A DNA stretch of 64,000 nucleotides from Bacteroidia bacterium (GCA_016787705.1 JAEUTP010000014.1:62001-126000), one strand, 5' to 3'. Positions 19,489 to 29,119 are shown, numbered from the stretch's first letter. Translations and numbers: made by a program. The notes: a model not told the origin generated them from the sequence alone.

Positions 19489-20376
19489 TTAAATATTATC
19501 ATCTTCCCAAATAATAGAACTGATCTTCCATTCGTTATTTGTTTTAATGAACTGAAAAAATTTTGTGCCACATTCATTAAACGGTTTTCCGTTTAAAATA
19601 CCATTTTTTTGATAGCGCGAATAGCGTTGCGCTATGTTGTTAACTATTTTCGTTTCTGAGCTTATTTCTTTTTCTTCAAAATCTACCAATGTTCCATCGC
19701 TCAATATCTTTTTTCTTGGTTCAATGAATGAATTTAAATTGTAAATAACCCGTTCATTTTTATTTTTTTTAATGATCATGGTTTCTGGCATACAAACCTT
19801 ATTTATAGGATCCCAATTTGCTTGCTGATTGTTCTTATTATTAAAAATTCCAAAAAAAGTTTTAATGTTAGCATCAATACTTAATTTATCTAGTGTAATT
19901 GAATAATAAAACACTTTTATATTTTCCTCCAGTTCTTCTTTCAATGGTGTAAATCCAAGTTTTTCAAGAAGCTTCATTGAACTAATATTTCCATCAAGTG
20001 TAGAAGCGAGTAAGGTAGGGTGTTCTTTTATTATATCATTTAAAACAATTGTTGCCGCTTCAAACGCATAACCTTTACCTGAATGCTGCGGTAAAAATGC
20101 AAAACCCAGATCGGGATGTGGTAAATGTTTACGGCTAATAAATGTTACAACACCAATCTGAATGTTTTGTTCTTTTGACTTTACTACCCAATATACAATG
20201 CCGGGATCATCCAGTAACATTTGAATATATTTAATGGCATCTTCTTTTGTTTTTATGTTCCTGTTACCAATAAATTTTAACCAACCTTCGGTATTTACCA
20301 ATTCAATAATAAACTCAGTATCTTTAAGGGTTAATTCGCTTAATAGCAAACGTTCTGTCGTGTAGTTTTTTTTCAT
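19489..20376 (-). CDS. GNAT acetyltransferase fused to an NTF2/SnoaL-like domain
   Basis: A 295-residue protein. Residues 1 to about 155 are a RimJ/RimL-type GNAT domain: TERLLLSELTLKDTEFIIELV at the N-terminus, acetyl-CoA-site region PDLGFAFLPQHSGKGYAFEA, then NISSMKLLEKLGF. Residues about 160-295 resemble a nuclear-transport-factor-2/SnoaL fold, ending FFQFIKTNNEWKISSIIWEDD. The combination in one chain is unusual. It follows the DinB-like gene with a 16-base gap and is probably co-transcribed. The acceptor is unknown; the second domain may bind a small ligand or mediate dimerisation. Confidence 0.8.
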   Translation of the reverse strand: MKKNYTTERLLLSELTLKDTEFIIELVNTEGWLKFIGNRNIKTKEDAIKYIQMLLDDPGIVYWVVKSKEQNIQIGVVTFISRKHLPHPDLGFAFLPQHSGKGYAFEAATIVLNDIIKEHPTLLASTLDGNISSMKLLEKLGFTPLKEELEENIKVFYYSITLDKLSIDANIKTFFGIFNNKNNQQANWDPINKVCMPETMIIKKNKNERVIYNLNSFIEPRKKILSDGTLVDFEEKEISSETKIVNNIAQRYSRYQKNGILNGKPFNECGTKFFQFIKTNNEWKISSIIWEDDNI

Positions 20377-20392
20377 GCTTCCGGTTTTTTCT

Positions 20393-20878
20393 TCAGATCT
20401 TTGAAGCAGCCTGTAAAATTATTTTTTTTATAATAGCAATTTGGCCTAAATGATAGTGTGTGTGTTCGATAATGCCATGAAGATTCCGATAATAAATACC
20501 ATATTTTTTATCGGTAAAATCTTCCCATAATTTATGTTCAGGAAATTTTTCAAGAAGTATTGCAAATTTTTCAGCATCCCTTAAAGCTTTGGTTACCAGT
20601 TTATCCCAATCCTGTTGCGAATTTATTGGTGGATGCGAAAAACTATTTTCATCTTTAGCATTAAGCACTTCTCCTTCTAAAACTTTTATAACAGCATCTA
20701 CATAATAATTTACATGGTAGGTGAGTGTGGCAATAGTATTTAAATCATATATCTGTGTTGTGGCTTGCTGCCAGGTAAGACCGTTTAAATTATCTTTTAG
20801 GTTAGAACAGGTCCAGTTGCCTCCAAAATGTACTTCTTTAAAATGTTTTGTTATTTGCGATGTTACAGTCATGATCAT
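20393..20878 (-). CDS. DinB/YfiT-like four-helix protein
   Basis: A 161-residue all-helical protein of the DinB superfamily. Conserved histidines appear in LTYHVNYY and EHTHYHLGQIAIIKK, the usual three-His metal site of these putative metal-dependent transferases or thiol-dependent enzymes. A second in-frame ATG two codons downstream (20872) could also be the start. Activity is not predictable: family members include bacillithiol S-transferases and proteins of unknown function. It is the upstream gene of a two-gene unit with the GNAT fusion. Confidence 0.8.
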   Translation of the reverse strand: MIMTVTSQITKHFKEVHFGGNWTCSNLKDNLNGLTWQQATTQIYDLNTIATLTYHVNYYVDAVIKVLEGEVLNAKDENSFSHPPINSQQDWDKLVTKALRDAEKFAILLEKFPEHKLWEDFTDKKYGIYYRNLHGIIEHTHYHLGQIAIIKKIILQAASKI

Positions 20879-20918
20879 TTTACTTAATTAAAAATAAGCA
20901 TTTGACAGAAAGCAAACA

Positions 20919-20957
20919 AAAAAACGCCGGACAAAATCTATTGCCCGGCGTTTTTTT
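20919..20957 (-). terminator. Intrinsic terminator of the RND efflux operon
   Basis: A perfect 8-bp stem AACGCCGG / CCGGCGTT (20923-20930 and 20945-20952) has an A-run on one side and a T-run on the other, so it can work in both directions. It lies just after the stop of the outer-membrane component. Confidence 0.88.
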
Positions 20958-20965
20958 AGTTACGA

Positions 20966-22405
20966 TCATTTCCAGCCACCGCCTAATGCCTGGTAAATAT
21001 TTACCATGGCATTCATTTGCTGTTTTTTTGTTTCTATCAATTCAAATTTAGATTCCATAGCATCGCGTTGTGTTAGCAATACTTCCATGTAATCGGCCCT
21101 GGCATTTTTAAATAGGCCTGTTGAAATTTCTATAGATTTGGTTAACGCTTCAACCTGTTTATTTTTGAGATCGTAGCTTTTTTTAAGATTGCTGATGTTG
21201 GAAAGCTGATTCACCACTTCAATATGGGCTCTTAAAACGGTGCGCTCGTAATTATAAACAGCCTGTATCTGTTTTGAGTTGGCCGAATAGTAATTAGCTT
21301 TAATGGCATTTCTGTTTATTAAAGGAGCAACTAATTCACCTGCTAAAGCACAGATCAACGACTCCGGCGCTTTTAATAAATATGTAGGATTAAAAGCCTG
21401 TAAACCTGCACCGGCAGTAATTCTAAACGAAGGATAAAATTCTGCCTTTGCTGCCTTTACATCCAGTTTGGCTGCAAGCAATGATTGTTCTGCTTGTCTG
21501 ATATCTGTGCGATTAGATAATAGCTGTGAAGGAATACCTGCATGAATGCTATCCGTTACTAGCTCGGTAAAGCCTGAAGAATTTCGCGCAACAGTTTGCG
21601 GAAACCTTCCAACCAGAAAATTTATCCTGTTCTCCGTCTCAGTAATTTGTTGCATGATGTAAAACTGTCTGCTTTGATTCTTTAACACCTCTGCCTCAAA
21701 CCTGCGCACAGCCAACTCAGTAACCTTAGCGGCAATTTTCTCAAGCTTCACAATTTCAAGGGCATTTTGCTGCACTTCGATATTCTTTTTTAATATCTCT
21801 AATTGGTTATCTAATGCCATTAATTCGTAATACGAATTAGCTATTTCAGAAACCAATTGTGTGACCATAAAATTTTTACCCTCAACCGTAGAAAGATATT
21901 TATATACGGCTGCTTTTTTTGAATTCCGCAACTTTTTCCATATATCTACTTCCCATGAAATATTAGCCCCAATTAACATATCAGGTAGGGGTTCAGGAAA
22001 TTTTTTTCCCGGTTCAATATCATTGTTGGCTTCTACTACACCAGGCAGGGTGTACCTTCCTGATTTTTCAATACCTGCGCCCGCAACAATTCCCGCCATT
22101 GGTAAATAAGCTCCTTTTCTTGCGCGTATCTCGTTTTTAGAAATGTTGATCTCCTGCATCACTATATTTAGCTCCTGGTTATTTTTTAATGCAGTATCAA
22201 TAAGCGCTTTTAGGTTTTGGTCTTTAAAAAGATCATTCCATTTTGTATCGGCGGTGTTAAGCGAATCTCTTGAAGCACTGTAACTTGGAGGAACAGTTCT
22301 ACTCTCGGTTCTGCGACCCACCTGCGGCAATTTACAAGCCGTTGTTGATGCAACAAGGGCTACTACCAATAAATTTATTTTTAGTTTATTGCTCATTGTC
22401 TTCAT
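20966..22405 (-). CDS. RND efflux outer-membrane channel (OprM/NodT family)
   Basis: A 479-residue TolC-superfamily outer-membrane factor, the exit duct of the tripartite pump. The N-terminus (LLVVALVASTTACKLPQVG) looks like a lipoprotein signal with acceptor Cys, although its lipobox is not canonical. Two long coiled-coil repeat halves follow, with NodT-typical text such as 'RTDIRQAEQSLLAAKLDVKAAKAEFYPSF' and 'VYNYERTVLRAHIEVVNQLS'. Its start lies 20 bases inside the end of the permease gene, indicating translational coupling. Confidence 0.92.
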   Translation of the reverse strand: MKTMSNKLKINLLVVALVASTTACKLPQVGRRTESRTVPPSYSASRDSLNTADTKWNDLFKDQNLKALIDTALKNNQELNIVMQEINISKNEIRARKGAYLPMAGIVAGAGIEKSGRYTLPGVVEANNDIEPGKKFPEPLPDMLIGANISWEVDIWKKLRNSKKAAVYKYLSTVEGKNFMVTQLVSEIANSYYELMALDNQLEILKKNIEVQQNALEIVKLEKIAAKVTELAVRRFEAEVLKNQSRQFYIMQQITETENRINFLVGRFPQTVARNSSGFTELVTDSIHAGIPSQLLSNRTDIRQAEQSLLAAKLDVKAAKAEFYPSFRITAGAGLQAFNPTYLLKAPESLICALAGELVAPLINRNAIKANYYSANSKQIQAVYNYERTVLRAHIEVVNQLSNISNLKKSYDLKNKQVEALTKSIEISTGLFKNARADYMEVLLTQRDAMESKFELIETKKQQMNAMVNIYQALGGGWK

Positions 22406-25400
22406 GATCTTCTTTTAATGAAAAATTATCAATTTGATGAACCAATTCTTCTGTTAACGAACTGTCGTCTTCGTTTTTAATCATCTTGCGGCCTTTTGCT
22501 AAAGAGCCAAAAATGTAATATAAACCCGGAACAATGATAACACCAAAAATGGTTCCAAAAAACATACCACCCAATGCAGATGCTCCAATAGTGCGGTTAC
22601 CAATAGCCCCCGCGCCATGCGAGGCCACTAAAGGAATTAAACCAGCAATAAATGCGAACGATGTCATTAAAATTGGACGGAAACGCACCTTTGCACCTTC
22701 AATGGCCGCATCAATTACCGATGCACCCTGCCTTTGTTTTTGCACAGCAAACTCTACTATCAATACCGCATTTTTACCGAGTAAGCCCACGAGCATTACC
22801 AAACCAACCTGCGCGTAAATATCATTGGCCAATCCTAATCCTTTTATTAATAAGAACGAGCCAAACACACCTGCTGGTAATGATAAAATAACTGAGAGAG
22901 GAATAATAAAGCTTTCGTACTGAGCTGCTAAAACAAAATATACAAACACTAATACAATGATGAAGATGTAAATGGCTTCGTTACCACGTCTTGTTTCATC
23001 GTACGATAATGCAGCCCAATCAATATCATAACCGTGCGGTAATGTTTTTGCAGCCACTTCCTGTACAGCTTTAATGGCTTCTCCACTACTGTACCCTTTA
23101 GCTGGTCCACCTCTTATGGCAGCGGTGTTATACATATTGTAACGATTAATTTCATTGGCGCCCTGTTTTTTATGAATTTTCATAAAGGCCGAGAATGGAA
23201 CCATCTCATCACGATCGTTCTTTACATACAGGTTCATAATGTCGGTTGGCAGTTTTCTGAATTCAGGCGCTGCCTGCACAAACACTTTAAAGAAACGCTG
23301 GTACTTAATAAAACCAAGCTCGTAAGTACTTCCTACAAAAATTGAAAGTGTATTCATGGCATTGCCAATAGTAACTCCTTTTTGCATGGCCGCCTGGTTA
23401 TCAATTTCAATTTCGTATTGTGGATAGTTGGCACTAAAGAAGGTGAACAAACCTGTTATCTCTTTGCGCTTACGCATCTCGTTCATAAAATCGGTGGTCA
23501 CTTTTTCAAGCTGTTTGTAATCACCACTATTTGTTTTATCTAATAGCTGCAATGCAAAACCACCTGCAGCCCCAAAGCCGGGTACAGCCGGTGGATCGAA
23601 GAACTCGATGGTTGCACCGGGAATGGATTTTGCTTTTTGCTCCAACTCTTCAATAATTTCGGTTACACTATGATCTCTTTCCGACCATGGTTTTAAATTA
23701 ATCAAACAGGTTCCTGCATTCGATCCGCGACCTTCGGTTAATACTTCATAACCGGCAATGGATGAAACCGATTTTACACCTTCTACTTCATTAATTACTT
23801 TAACTAACTTTTCTGATAGATCGTTTGTTCTTTCTAATGTTGAGCCGGGAGGGGTTTGAATAATGGCATACAGCATTCCCTGATCTTCACTCGGAATAAA
23901 GCCGGAAGGTAAACTACTGCTCACGCCCACAATACCTAATGCAAACAACACAAATAAACCAATGGTGATCAATTTACGGTGCGCTATTAATTTTAATAAC
24001 CAAACATATCTGCCTGTTAATTTTTCGAAGCCACCGTTAAAGCTGTCAATAAAACGATTCATCCAGGTTTTCTTTCTTGGCTTACCGTGATTGTTTTTTA
24101 AGATCATGGCGCATAATACCGGTGTTACCGTTAATGCTACAACACCCGATAATACAATTGAGGAAGCCATCGTGATAGAGAACTGGCGATAGAAAGTACC
24201 AACCGGACCACTCATAAAGGATACAGGAACGAATACCGATACCATTAATAAAGTAATTGCAATTACAGCACCGCTTATCTCACCAATAACTTTTCGTACT
24301 GCATTGTATGGCGAAAGATGCTCTTCTTCCATCTTGGCATGTACGGCCTCGACGACGACTATAGCATCATCGACCACAATACCAATTGCTAAAACCAATG
24401 CAAACAAAGTTACCATGTTAATGGTGAGACCAAATAATTGCATACAGAAAAATGCACCCACTAATGAGATGGGCACTGCAAGTGTTGGTATAAGCGTTGA
24501 GCGCCAATCCCCAAGAAAAATAAATACAACAAGCGCCACTAAGATGAAAGCATCTCTTAAGGTATGGATCACATTTTCGATGGATGCATCCAGGAAGTTA
24601 GAAACGTCGTAACTGATCTCGTAATCCATTCCCGGAGGAAATGTTTTTTTAAGATCTTCAAGTTTTTCTTTTACTTTTTCAATTACCTCGCTGGCATTAC
24701 TGCCATAAGTTTGTTTTAATACCAAAGCTGCAGAAGGGTTACCATTCATACTTGAATAAATATCGTAATACTCGCTTCCTAACGAAACCGTTGCTACGTC
24801 TTTTAATCGCAGGTTCTCGCCACTTGGATTAGAGCGAATGATCACATCTTCGTATTGTTTTGGATCATTAAAACGATCGGTGTAGGTTAATACATATTCC
24901 AATGCTTCTGCCTGTTTGCTATCACCACGGCCAATACGGCCCGGTTTACCAATAATACTTTGGTCACTTAATGCTTCCATTACTTCATCGGGCGAAACTT
25001 TATAAGCGCGCATACGATCAGGATTTAACCATACGCGCATTGCATACTGGCGGCTTCCTAAGATCCTTACCTGGCCAATACCATTAATACGCTGTAACTC
25101 CGGCACCATGTTAACACCTGCGTAGTTGAACAGGTATTTCATGTTGGCATTTTTATCTTTGCTGTAAAGATTTACATACATTAACATACTTGGAATTACA
25201 GGTGTAATAACAACCCCTTCACGCTGTACCAGTATTGGCAAACGATTAGTTACCTGTTGCACACGGTTAGATACTTGTACCAAGGCCTGATTAATATCTG
25301 TACCCGGATTAAATACCACCTGGATGTTTGCTTCGCCGGCGCTGGTAGCATCAGATGTCATGTAACGCATGCCCCATGCACCGTTAATAGATTGTTCGAG

Positions 25401-25592
25401 AGGAATGATCACCGACTCAGCAAGCGATTTGGCACTTGCGCCGGGATAAGAAGCACTCACCATCACTACAGGAGGTGCTACCTCGGGGAATTGCGATGTG
25501 GGCAATGTTTTTATAGCCAGTGTACCAATAAATAATATCACTAGTGATATTACAATTGCTAACACCGGTCTTTGAATGAATTTACTAAACAT
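22386..25592 (-). CDS. RND multidrug efflux permease (AcrB/MexB, HAE1 family)
   Basis: A 1068-residue inner-membrane proton antiporter, full length for the HAE1 family. It begins MFSKFIQRPVLAIVISLVILFIG. TM4 carries the proton-relay pair in GIVVDDAIVVVEAVHAKMEEE. Periplasmic porter motifs include 'SYPGASAKSLAESVIIPLEQ' and 'TPPGSTLERT', and the C-terminal half repeats the 12-TM topology (LVGLLGKNAVLIVEFAVQK). It captures lipophilic compounds from the periplasm and passes them to the outer-membrane channel. It sits 131 bases after the adaptor gene and overlaps the channel gene; the drug spectrum is unknown. Confidence 0.96.
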   Translation of the reverse strand: MFSKFIQRPVLAIVISLVILFIGTLAIKTLPTSQFPEVAPPVVMVSASYPGASAKSLAESVIIPLEQSINGAWGMRYMTSDATSAGEANIQVVFNPGTDINQALVQVSNRVQQVTNRLPILVQREGVVITPVIPSMLMYVNLYSKDKNANMKYLFNYAGVNMVPELQRINGIGQVRILGSRQYAMRVWLNPDRMRAYKVSPDEVMEALSDQSIIGKPGRIGRGDSKQAEALEYVLTYTDRFNDPKQYEDVIIRSNPSGENLRLKDVATVSLGSEYYDIYSSMNGNPSAALVLKQTYGSNASEVIEKVKEKLEDLKKTFPPGMDYEISYDVSNFLDASIENVIHTLRDAFILVALVVFIFLGDWRSTLIPTLAVPISLVGAFFCMQLFGLTINMVTLFALVLAIGIVVDDAIVVVEAVHAKMEEEHLSPYNAVRKVIGEISGAVIAITLLMVSVFVPVSFMSGPVGTFYRQFSITMASSIVLSGVVALTVTPVLCAMILKNNHGKPRKKTWMNRFIDSFNGGFEKLTGRYVWLLKLIAHRKLITIGLFVLFALGIVGVSSSLPSGFIPSEDQGMLYAIIQTPPGSTLERTNDLSEKLVKVINEVEGVKSVSSIAGYEVLTEGRGSNAGTCLINLKPWSERDHSVTEIIEELEQKAKSIPGATIEFFDPPAVPGFGAAGGFALQLLDKTNSGDYKQLEKVTTDFMNEMRKRKEITGLFTFFSANYPQYEIEIDNQAAMQKGVTIGNAMNTLSIFVGSTYELGFIKYQRFFKVFVQAAPEFRKLPTDIMNLYVKNDRDEMVPFSAFMKIHKKQGANEINRYNMYNTAAIRGGPAKGYSSGEAIKAVQEVAAKTLPHGYDIDWAALSYDETRRGNEAIYIFIIVLVFVYFVLAAQYESFIIPLSVILSLPAGVFGSFLLIKGLGLANDIYAQVGLVMLVGLLGKNAVLIVEFAVQKQRQGASVIDAAIEGAKVRFRPILMTSFAFIAGLIPLVASHGAGAIGNRTIGASALGGMFFGTIFGVIIVPGLYYIFGSLAKGRKMIKNEDDSSLTEELVHQIDNFSLKEDHEDNEQ

Positions 25593-25723
25593 ATTATTAA
25601 GTTTAAAAGTTAATTAGTTTTGAAGGTTTAGAATGTTGGTTATTTAGAAAATTACATGTTGTGTTTTTTGTGTCGTGAATCAAACTCTTTAACTTTCACA
25701 ACTTTGTAACTTTCTAAACTATC

Positions 25724-26806
25724 TTATTCAACATAAACTTTTAATTTCGGAAGTACGCTTTTAGGATCTTCGTAGGTATAAACGATCTTATCGTTATCTT
25801 TTACTTTACGAATGCCTTCCAACAATATGCGTTCATTTTCGTTAAGGCCGCTTTTGATAAGATACAGATCGGGCATTTCAGAAGCAATGGTGATCTCTCT
25901 TGAGTGAACGGTATTATTTTTATCCACCACAAAAACATATTTCTTTTCTAAAATTTCATAGGTTGCTTTTTGAGGAATGATAATTGCATTTTTAATAGGA
26001 ATGCCCATTTCAATATTACCTGTTTCGCCATGACGCAAAAGTCCTTTAGGATTGGGGAACGTAGCCCTGAAAGCAATGTTACCTGTTTCGTTATTAAAAT
26101 CTGCTTCAATGGTTTTTACTTCACCGGGATAATCAAATAATTGGTTGTTTGCCATAAGCAGGTTTACTTTCAATAAATTTTCTTCGGTAGCATGCGTTTT
26201 ATAATTTAAGTATTCTGCCTCAGGCACATTAAAATAAACCCACATTTCACTATTGTCAGATAAGGTAGTCATCAGATCGCCTTCATTTATAAGGCTTCCC
26301 AATCTTACCTGGAAGTGATCCATAATACCATCAAAAGGCGCACGTATTTCGGTAAATTGTAAATGTGTTGCTGCCAATGATTGCTCGGCTTTTGCTTTAT
26401 CCAATTTTGCTTTTGCCAATGCCAGTTCGTTAGGCGACACTACATTTTTTTCAGAAAGCTGTTTGGTGTTTTGATATTCGATCTCTGCAAAGTTGGTTTC
26501 TGCCTGTGCTTTTTGCAATTCGGCATTATATATTAAAGGCATGATCTTAAACATCAACTGGCCTTTTTTTACAAACTGGCCTTCATCTACAAAAATATTT
26601 TCGAGATAACCTTTTTCAAGGGCCCTTACTTCAATGTGTTGTACAGCATGTATCTGGCACACATACTCTCTTGTACTGATGGTGTCTTTTTTTAAAGGAC
26701 TCGTCACTAAGAATTTTGTTTCTTCTTCATGTTCTTCTTTGTGCGATTGACAGCTTGTATTGCAAAGGATGGCAAACAGGCTTATGGATATCAGAGTGAT
26801 CCTCAT
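25724..26806 (-). CDS. RND efflux periplasmic adaptor (membrane fusion protein)
   Basis: A 360-residue MFP-family lipoprotein-like protein; the N-terminus 'LISISLFAILCNTSCQSH' ends in a plausible lipobox Cys. The order is the usual one: biotinyl-lipoyl half (VEVRALEKGYLENIFVDEGQFVKKGQLMFKI), alpha-helical hairpin rich in Ala/Lys/Gln (AQAETNFAEIEYQNTKQLSEK), second lipoyl half (EIRAPFDGIMDHFQVRLGSLI) and beta-barrel/membrane-proximal domains. It links permease and outer-membrane channel, and is the first structural gene of the operon. Confidence 0.93.
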   Translation of the reverse strand: MRITLISISLFAILCNTSCQSHKEEHEEETKFLVTSPLKKDTISTREYVCQIHAVQHIEVRALEKGYLENIFVDEGQFVKKGQLMFKIMPLIYNAELQKAQAETNFAEIEYQNTKQLSEKNVVSPNELALAKAKLDKAKAEQSLAATHLQFTEIRAPFDGIMDHFQVRLGSLINEGDLMTTLSDNSEMWVYFNVPEAEYLNYKTHATEENLLKVNLLMANNQLFDYPGEVKTIEADFNNETGNIAFRATFPNPKGLLRHGETGNIEMGIPIKNAIIIPQKATYEILEKKYVFVVDKNNTVHSREITIASEMPDLYLIKSGLNENERILLEGIRKVKDNDKIVYTYEDPKSVLPKLKVYVE

Positions 26807-26954
26807 AATAATTTTATTTTATACAAATTGGTTTATTAATTTTTTGGCCTACGCCATGCGCAAAGCCGGCAAAAGACGATAGTGTAGTTAAAGCAAGGCG
26901 CAAGCCAATAGCTTTAGATACACCGGCTCAAAACAAGAGCCAACAAGAAATTGA

Positions 26955-27347
26955 TCAGATACGGAGAACTGAAATAGCTAAGTATTTCTTAGACGCTACT
27001 TTGTGGTTGATGTGATCGAACAGTGTATTCGATCGTAAAGAGATATCATTAATAAAAGAAGAGTAGAGTACCTGTAAGATGATAAAGGCACTTGTTTTTG
27101 AAGAATCGTCTTCTTCGTTGTCAGAGTTTTCTTCACAAATTTCGATAGCCGGAAAGCTTTTTGACTCATCGGTACTATTAAAGCTTGTGTTTTTTTGAAT
27201 ATTTAAAACACCTGCTTTTGAAGTAAGCTTATCGCTTTTTTCAGTAGAGTTTAAACAAGAAATAGGCCCCACGTTAATTAAATACAGCCTGAAAATAAAT
27301 GCTAGGCAAATTATAACCGCGGTATTTATTTTTAAAACTTTTAACAT
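26955..27347 (-). CDS. Small hypothetical membrane-anchored protein upstream of the efflux operon
   Basis: A 130-residue protein of unknown function. An N-terminal hydrophobic segment (INTAVIICLAFIFRLYLINVG) is followed by a polar, Asp/Glu/Ser-rich middle (EICEENSDNEEDDSSK) and a conserved-looking tail with HIN and SKKYLAISVLRI. An earlier in-frame ATG at 27416 is possible, but the promoter-like TACCTTTA lies between the two, favouring the ATG at 27347. It is on the same strand as the efflux genes, 148 bases before the adaptor gene, and may be the leader gene of that operon. Confidence 0.55.
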   Translation of the reverse strand: MLKVLKINTAVIICLAFIFRLYLINVGPISCLNSTEKSDKLTSKAGVLNIQKNTSFNSTDESKSFPAIEICEENSDNEEDDSSKTSAFIILQVLYSSFINDISLRSNTLFDHINHKVASKKYLAISVLRI

Positions 27348-27363
27348 TAGGGTAAAAACAGTG

Positions 27364-27396
27364 TAAAGGTACACTAGTTTTTTATAAATCAGCAAA
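27364..27396 (-). promoter_or_regulatory. Candidate promoter upstream of the efflux locus
   Basis: On the minus strand, TTTG (27393-27396) precedes TACCTTTA (27364-27371) by 21 bases, and the chosen ATG is 17 bases further on. The final base of the -7 element deviates from TAnnTTTG. Confidence 0.4.
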
Positions 27397-27692
27397 AAAT
27401 TAGAGTTTTTTGGCATTTGATAAATCCGGTTAAATATATTGTTAAATTATCGGAATTATTAATCTAAGCCTTTAGTCTTTAAAGGAATTTCGATTTTTTT
27501 TTTATGAAATAATGAAGACCGTTAATGCTTTGAAGAGAAAGAAAAAGCTTTTTAGTTTAGTGGCTTGTGTTTGATTGCTGTTATGCGGTTGTTTTAATAA
27601 TTACTCAATTTAATTGAAACGTCAGGCGTTAAAACGTAGTTATACCGATAATTTGTAATTGGAATATTTAACTTCATTATTAAGTGAATCTT

Positions 27693-28712
27693 TTATTCAC
27701 AAGTACAAGCTGTATATTTATATACATCTACTTTCCAATCTCCATACTTACCATTTCCAAGATAAATAGATTTCATAGTTACAGGAGCATATCCACAATT
27801 ACCTTTAGGTCCTTGAATATAAACTTTAATGTAAAACCATTTATATTTAGGGATACCATTCAATTCTTTCTCAATCTCAATTTCATTACTGCTCTTACTA
27901 ATTTTGAGCACCTTATATTTACTTTCGCCAAAATATTCAGAAATAACTTTTGAGGCAACCTCTTTAGAAATCTCATTTCCAATGCCATTAAAATTGTTTA
28001 ATTTGTATTCTTGTGGTGCAGGTGTATTATTTGCCAGATCTTGATACAATTTTTCGTTTTTTAATTTTATTTCATTTTCAATTTTGGAACTTATTTCATC
28101 AAATTTGTAACCCGATTCACAGTTTATCTTTAGAGTAGGATGTTTTTTAATTTCAAAAGAAGTCCCAATATTAATAAATTGTTTAAAGCGTTCTAAGTCT
28201 TCTTGTTGCACACCATAATCCATAGTTACTTGTTGTTTTTTTATGATATCATAAACTCTGATCGAGTATTTTTCAATATGTAATTTCAAACTGCCACCAT
28301 TTTGGCTTTTTAAGCGCTCGATTATCTTATAATTAAATTCATTGTTGTATATAGTATTAACCTCTATAGATGAACTAATTGAACTCGGCAATAAAATACT
28401 TTCTCCAATAATAAGGCCTTTGTCATTCTGTTTTGCTAAAATGTTTATTTTTTCAAACGAACTGGATTCGTCATAAAAATTAAATTCAACCATTAAAACT
28501 TCAGAAGGTTTAAGTGCTATTTTTTTTATTCCTTCGATTGAGAAGTTCAGGAATATGTCTTTATTAGTTGTGCCGGAAGAAAGGCTTTTGATAGCATCGC
28601 AATTTTCTTTGCAAGATTGGTCAATAAACTTAATTACTGTTTGAGCTAAAGTTTTAGAATTTGTTAGAATTAGAGTTGTAGCTAATAAAAAAGTTAAACA
28701 TTGATGTTTCAT
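27693..28712 (-). CDS. Secreted protein of unknown function
   Basis: A 339-residue protein with a signal peptide (CLTFLLATTLILTNSKTLAQ) and no recognised domain. The body is a mixed alpha/beta sequence with several Lys/Glu-rich stretches. It has scattered cysteines (CKENC near the N-terminus, NCGY and TACTCE at the C-terminus) that could form disulfides after export. No sorting domain is visible, so a periplasmic or outer-membrane-associated location is more likely than T9SS export. It is a single gene at the edge of the accessory island; no function is inferred. Confidence 0.6.
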   Translation of the reverse strand: MKHQCLTFLLATTLILTNSKTLAQTVIKFIDQSCKENCDAIKSLSSGTTNKDIFLNFSIEGIKKIALKPSEVLMVEFNFYDESSSFEKINILAKQNDKGLIIGESILLPSSISSSIEVNTIYNNEFNYKIIERLKSQNGGSLKLHIEKYSIRVYDIIKKQQVTMDYGVQQEDLERFKQFINIGTSFEIKKHPTLKINCESGYKFDEISSKIENEIKLKNEKLYQDLANNTPAPQEYKLNNFNGIGNEISKEVASKVISEYFGESKYKVLKISKSSNEIEIEKELNGIPKYKWFYIKVYIQGPKGNCGYAPVTMKSIYLGNGKYGDWKVDVYKYTACTCE

Positions 28713-29119
28713 ACTTATTTGTGTTTTTATTTATTTTTCTGATGTGTTTAAAATAACGGTTTGGCGGCTTGGCGAAGGTGGCGACTTTCAACACAAATGT
28801 TAATGTGGAAAACCAATGCTTGTTTATTCACAAATGAGTCTGCAGAGCACAGAACCGCCACTTTTGCCAAACCGCTGTTAGGTGCTGGCGTTCTTGTCCA
28901 CCGTTCTTGTAAACCATTGTCATTGCTGGGTTTCAGTGTCATTGTCTGTGTCGGTTGTGAGTTGCGTTTTTTATTTTTTTTTGAAGGGTCGGGAATTTTT
29001 TTAAAAACAATTTTTCTTGCGCTGGCTTTGCAAGCTCTTTGACAAAGCTTTGGTTTGAGCGTTGGCTTGTGGGGCTTTGGCAATGTGCTTTCAAATAGCG
29101 TTGGCAATTCATCTCGTCT
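28713..29119. repeat. Intergenic region with a large attC-like imperfect palindrome
   Basis: No gene is supported here. At 28754-28883 an imperfect inverted repeat pairs TAAC-GGTTTGGC (28754-28765) with GCCAAACC-gct-GTTA (28866-28880), with further pairing of GGTGGCG to the right arm's CGCCAC. The right end continues as GTTAGGT (28877-28883), matching the integron core-site consensus GTTRRRY. The left AAATAAC matches RYYYAAC only partly. From about 28885 to 29110 the plus strand is strikingly G/T-rich and the two overlapping open frames there look non-coding. No integron integrase is in the window. Confidence 0.45.

Noticed and set aside
22386..25592. Several 80-100 codon open frames antisense to the efflux permease
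   Set aside because: They are shadows of a highly conserved coding sequence, without start context or conserved products.
28754..28883. A true integron cassette array
   Set aside because: Only one attC-like structure was seen, its left core site fits poorly, and no IntI integrase is in the window.
28748..29107. Open frames of 90-120 codons on both strands beside hsdM
   Set aside because: Both cover the same G/T-skewed, palindrome-bearing segment, have odd composition (Pro/Lys-rich or Leu/Phe-rich) and show no domain or neighbour logic.
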